Source: Palleronia sp. LCG004
GTDB lineage: Bacteria; Pseudomonadota; Alphaproteobacteria; Rhodobacterales; Rhodobacteraceae
Length of the DNA: 64,000 nucleotides
Reading direction: 5' to 3'
Assembly (NCBI RefSeq): GCF_032931615.1
Contig: NZ_CP136761.1
Span: forward strand, 62,001 to 126,000
In this document: one piece after another, positions 63,408 to 64,000 of the stretch
Position numbering within the stretch: the first letter of the stretch is position 1
Layout: each line of letters starts with the position of its first letter
The notes under the pieces: generated by a model
Databases searched by the model: none
What the model was told of the DNA's origin: nothing
Seen by the model: only the letters and a program-made list of their open reading frames with translations
Program-made: the position numbers and the translations under genes

Positions 63408-64000
63408 TCAGTCGGACTGGATCTCGGCGAAGTCCGACTTCCGGATCAGGCCGTGGATGCCCTTGGTCTTGTCGACGACCTGGCTGACCTCGAAATCCGT
63501 CGCCGCGCTCAGATAGGCCAGAGCGGTCGCGCGATCCATGTCGTACTGCGCGGTGAGCAGCCCGATGGCCTGGCGCACCGCCTCCTTCATCGCTTCGTCG
63601 AGATCTTCGTCGAGGCCGACCGGAATCCAGTATTCCTCGGTCTCTCCGATCGGGTTCGTCAGCCCGCCGGTGACGGGGATGTCGTCGCTGTCGGCCTTGA
63701 GCAGCGTGATGCGGAAGGTGGGGCGCATGGAATGTTCCAGCGCGGTCAGCGCGACCTCGCCGTCGCCCTGCGCGGCATGCGGGTCGCCGGTGTAGAACAT
63801 CGCCCCCTCGACGTTGACGGGGTAATAGACCGTGGACCCGGCACCCAGCATGTTGATATCCATGTTGCCGCCATATTCCGCGGGCGGGACCGAAGGCACG
63901 GGGTCTGTCGTGTCGGCGGCGACGCCCATCAGGCCCATGAACGGGCGCAGCGGATATTCGACGAGCTCCTGACGGGTATTGTGCAGAAGCCCGTAGAGGG
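63408..64000 (-). CDS. acetamidase/formamidase family protein, C-terminal part
   Basis: Leftward gene whose 5' part lies beyond the right edge; about 197 C-terminal residues are visible. EYPLRPFMGLMGVAADT, EYGGNMDINMLGAGSTVYYPV and FYTGDPHAAQGDGEV are the FmdA/AmdA fingerprints, with metal-site residues in GDPHAAQGDGE. Hydrolyses formamide or short amides to ammonia and the acid. The family end near SDFAEIQSD is longer than in some members. Confidence 0.88.
   Translation of the reverse strand, partial: LYGLLHNTRQELVEYPLRPFMGLMGVAADTTDPVPSVPPAEYGGNMDINMLGAGSTVYYPVNVEGAMFYTGDPHAAQGDGEVALTALEHSMRPTFRITLLKADSDDIPVTGGLTNPIGETEEYWIPVGLDEDLDEAMKEAVRQAIGLLTAQYDMDRATALAYLSAATDFEVSQVVDKTKGIHGLIRKSDFAEIQSD

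Overview
The window is GC-rich, densely coding DNA with ATGA start/stop overlaps inside operons. It has the gene content typical of a Rhodobacterales (Rhodobacteraceae/roseobacter-type) alphaproteobacterium: TRAP and ABC importers in number, an fds-type formate dehydrogenase, a BigR/SqrR persulfide regulon and a serralysin-type RTX protease. A complete repABC replication/partition module at 23.6-27.4 kb, with a putative antisense ctRNA between repB and repC and two identical 16-bp palindromes after repC, shows that the sequence is part of a repABC replicon (plasmid, megaplasmid or chromid). The taxonomic placement is inference from gene content.

Layout. 0-3 kb: start of an NAD-dependent formate dehydrogenase operon (fdsG, fdsB, running off the left edge), next to an oxalate/formate-type MFS antiporter with a 39-aa membrane partner. 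3.2-5.1 kb: MFS exporter and divergent TetR gene sharing a long palindromic operator. 5.1-7.7 kb: ArsR-family (SqrR/BigR) repressor, two YeeE/YedE-type membrane proteins, persulfide dioxygenase and rhodanese. 7.7-12.8 kb: FadR-type GntR regulator, DctPQM TRAP transporter and a galactonate-dehydratase-like enolase-superfamily enzyme. 12.9-14.1 kb: an orphan ABC sugar-binding protein. 14.3-23.6 kb: LysR regulator and a divergent oligopeptide-type ABC importer operon with two M20 hydrolases. 23.8-27.4 kb: repABC. 27.5-30.7 kb: medium-chain oxidoreductase, DUF2383 protein and DHA2-family MFS exporter.

31.1-43.0 kb: a LacI regulator and a long sugar operon. It encodes a cytosolic TIM-barrel isomerase and a Gfo/Idh/MocA dehydrogenase, a ribose-type ABC importer, and then a set of exported enzymes: two TIM-barrel proteins with signal peptides, a GMC flavoprotein with its Tat-targeted small subunit, and a DUF1080 hydrolase. 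Together these look like a periplasmic oxidise-then-cleave route for glycosides feeding a cytosolic reduction step. Strong intercistronic hairpins punctuate the exported part. 43.1-45.2 kb: a convergent pair encoding an exported class V PLP enzyme and an exported RidA homologue.

45.4-57.9 kb: a catabolic cluster tied together by a repeated operator, TGT-N4-ACA (usually wTGTCCrwACAw). It contains an isochorismatase-fold amidohydrolase, RutE, three amidase-signature enzymes, an undescribed 56-aa protein, a ribose-type ABC importer, an MFS transporter, a HutC-type GntR regulator and a clear RutA pyrimidine oxygenase. It resembles a rewired Rut pathway: in this window there is no RutD or RutF, and the only RutC-like protein is the exported RidA homologue. 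58.4-64 kb: HWE histidine kinase/receiver hybrid, secreted serralysin-type metalloprotease, membrane-anchored nuclease, and the end of an acetamidase/formamidase gene running off the right edge. No rRNA, tRNA, CRISPR array or transposase was recognised.
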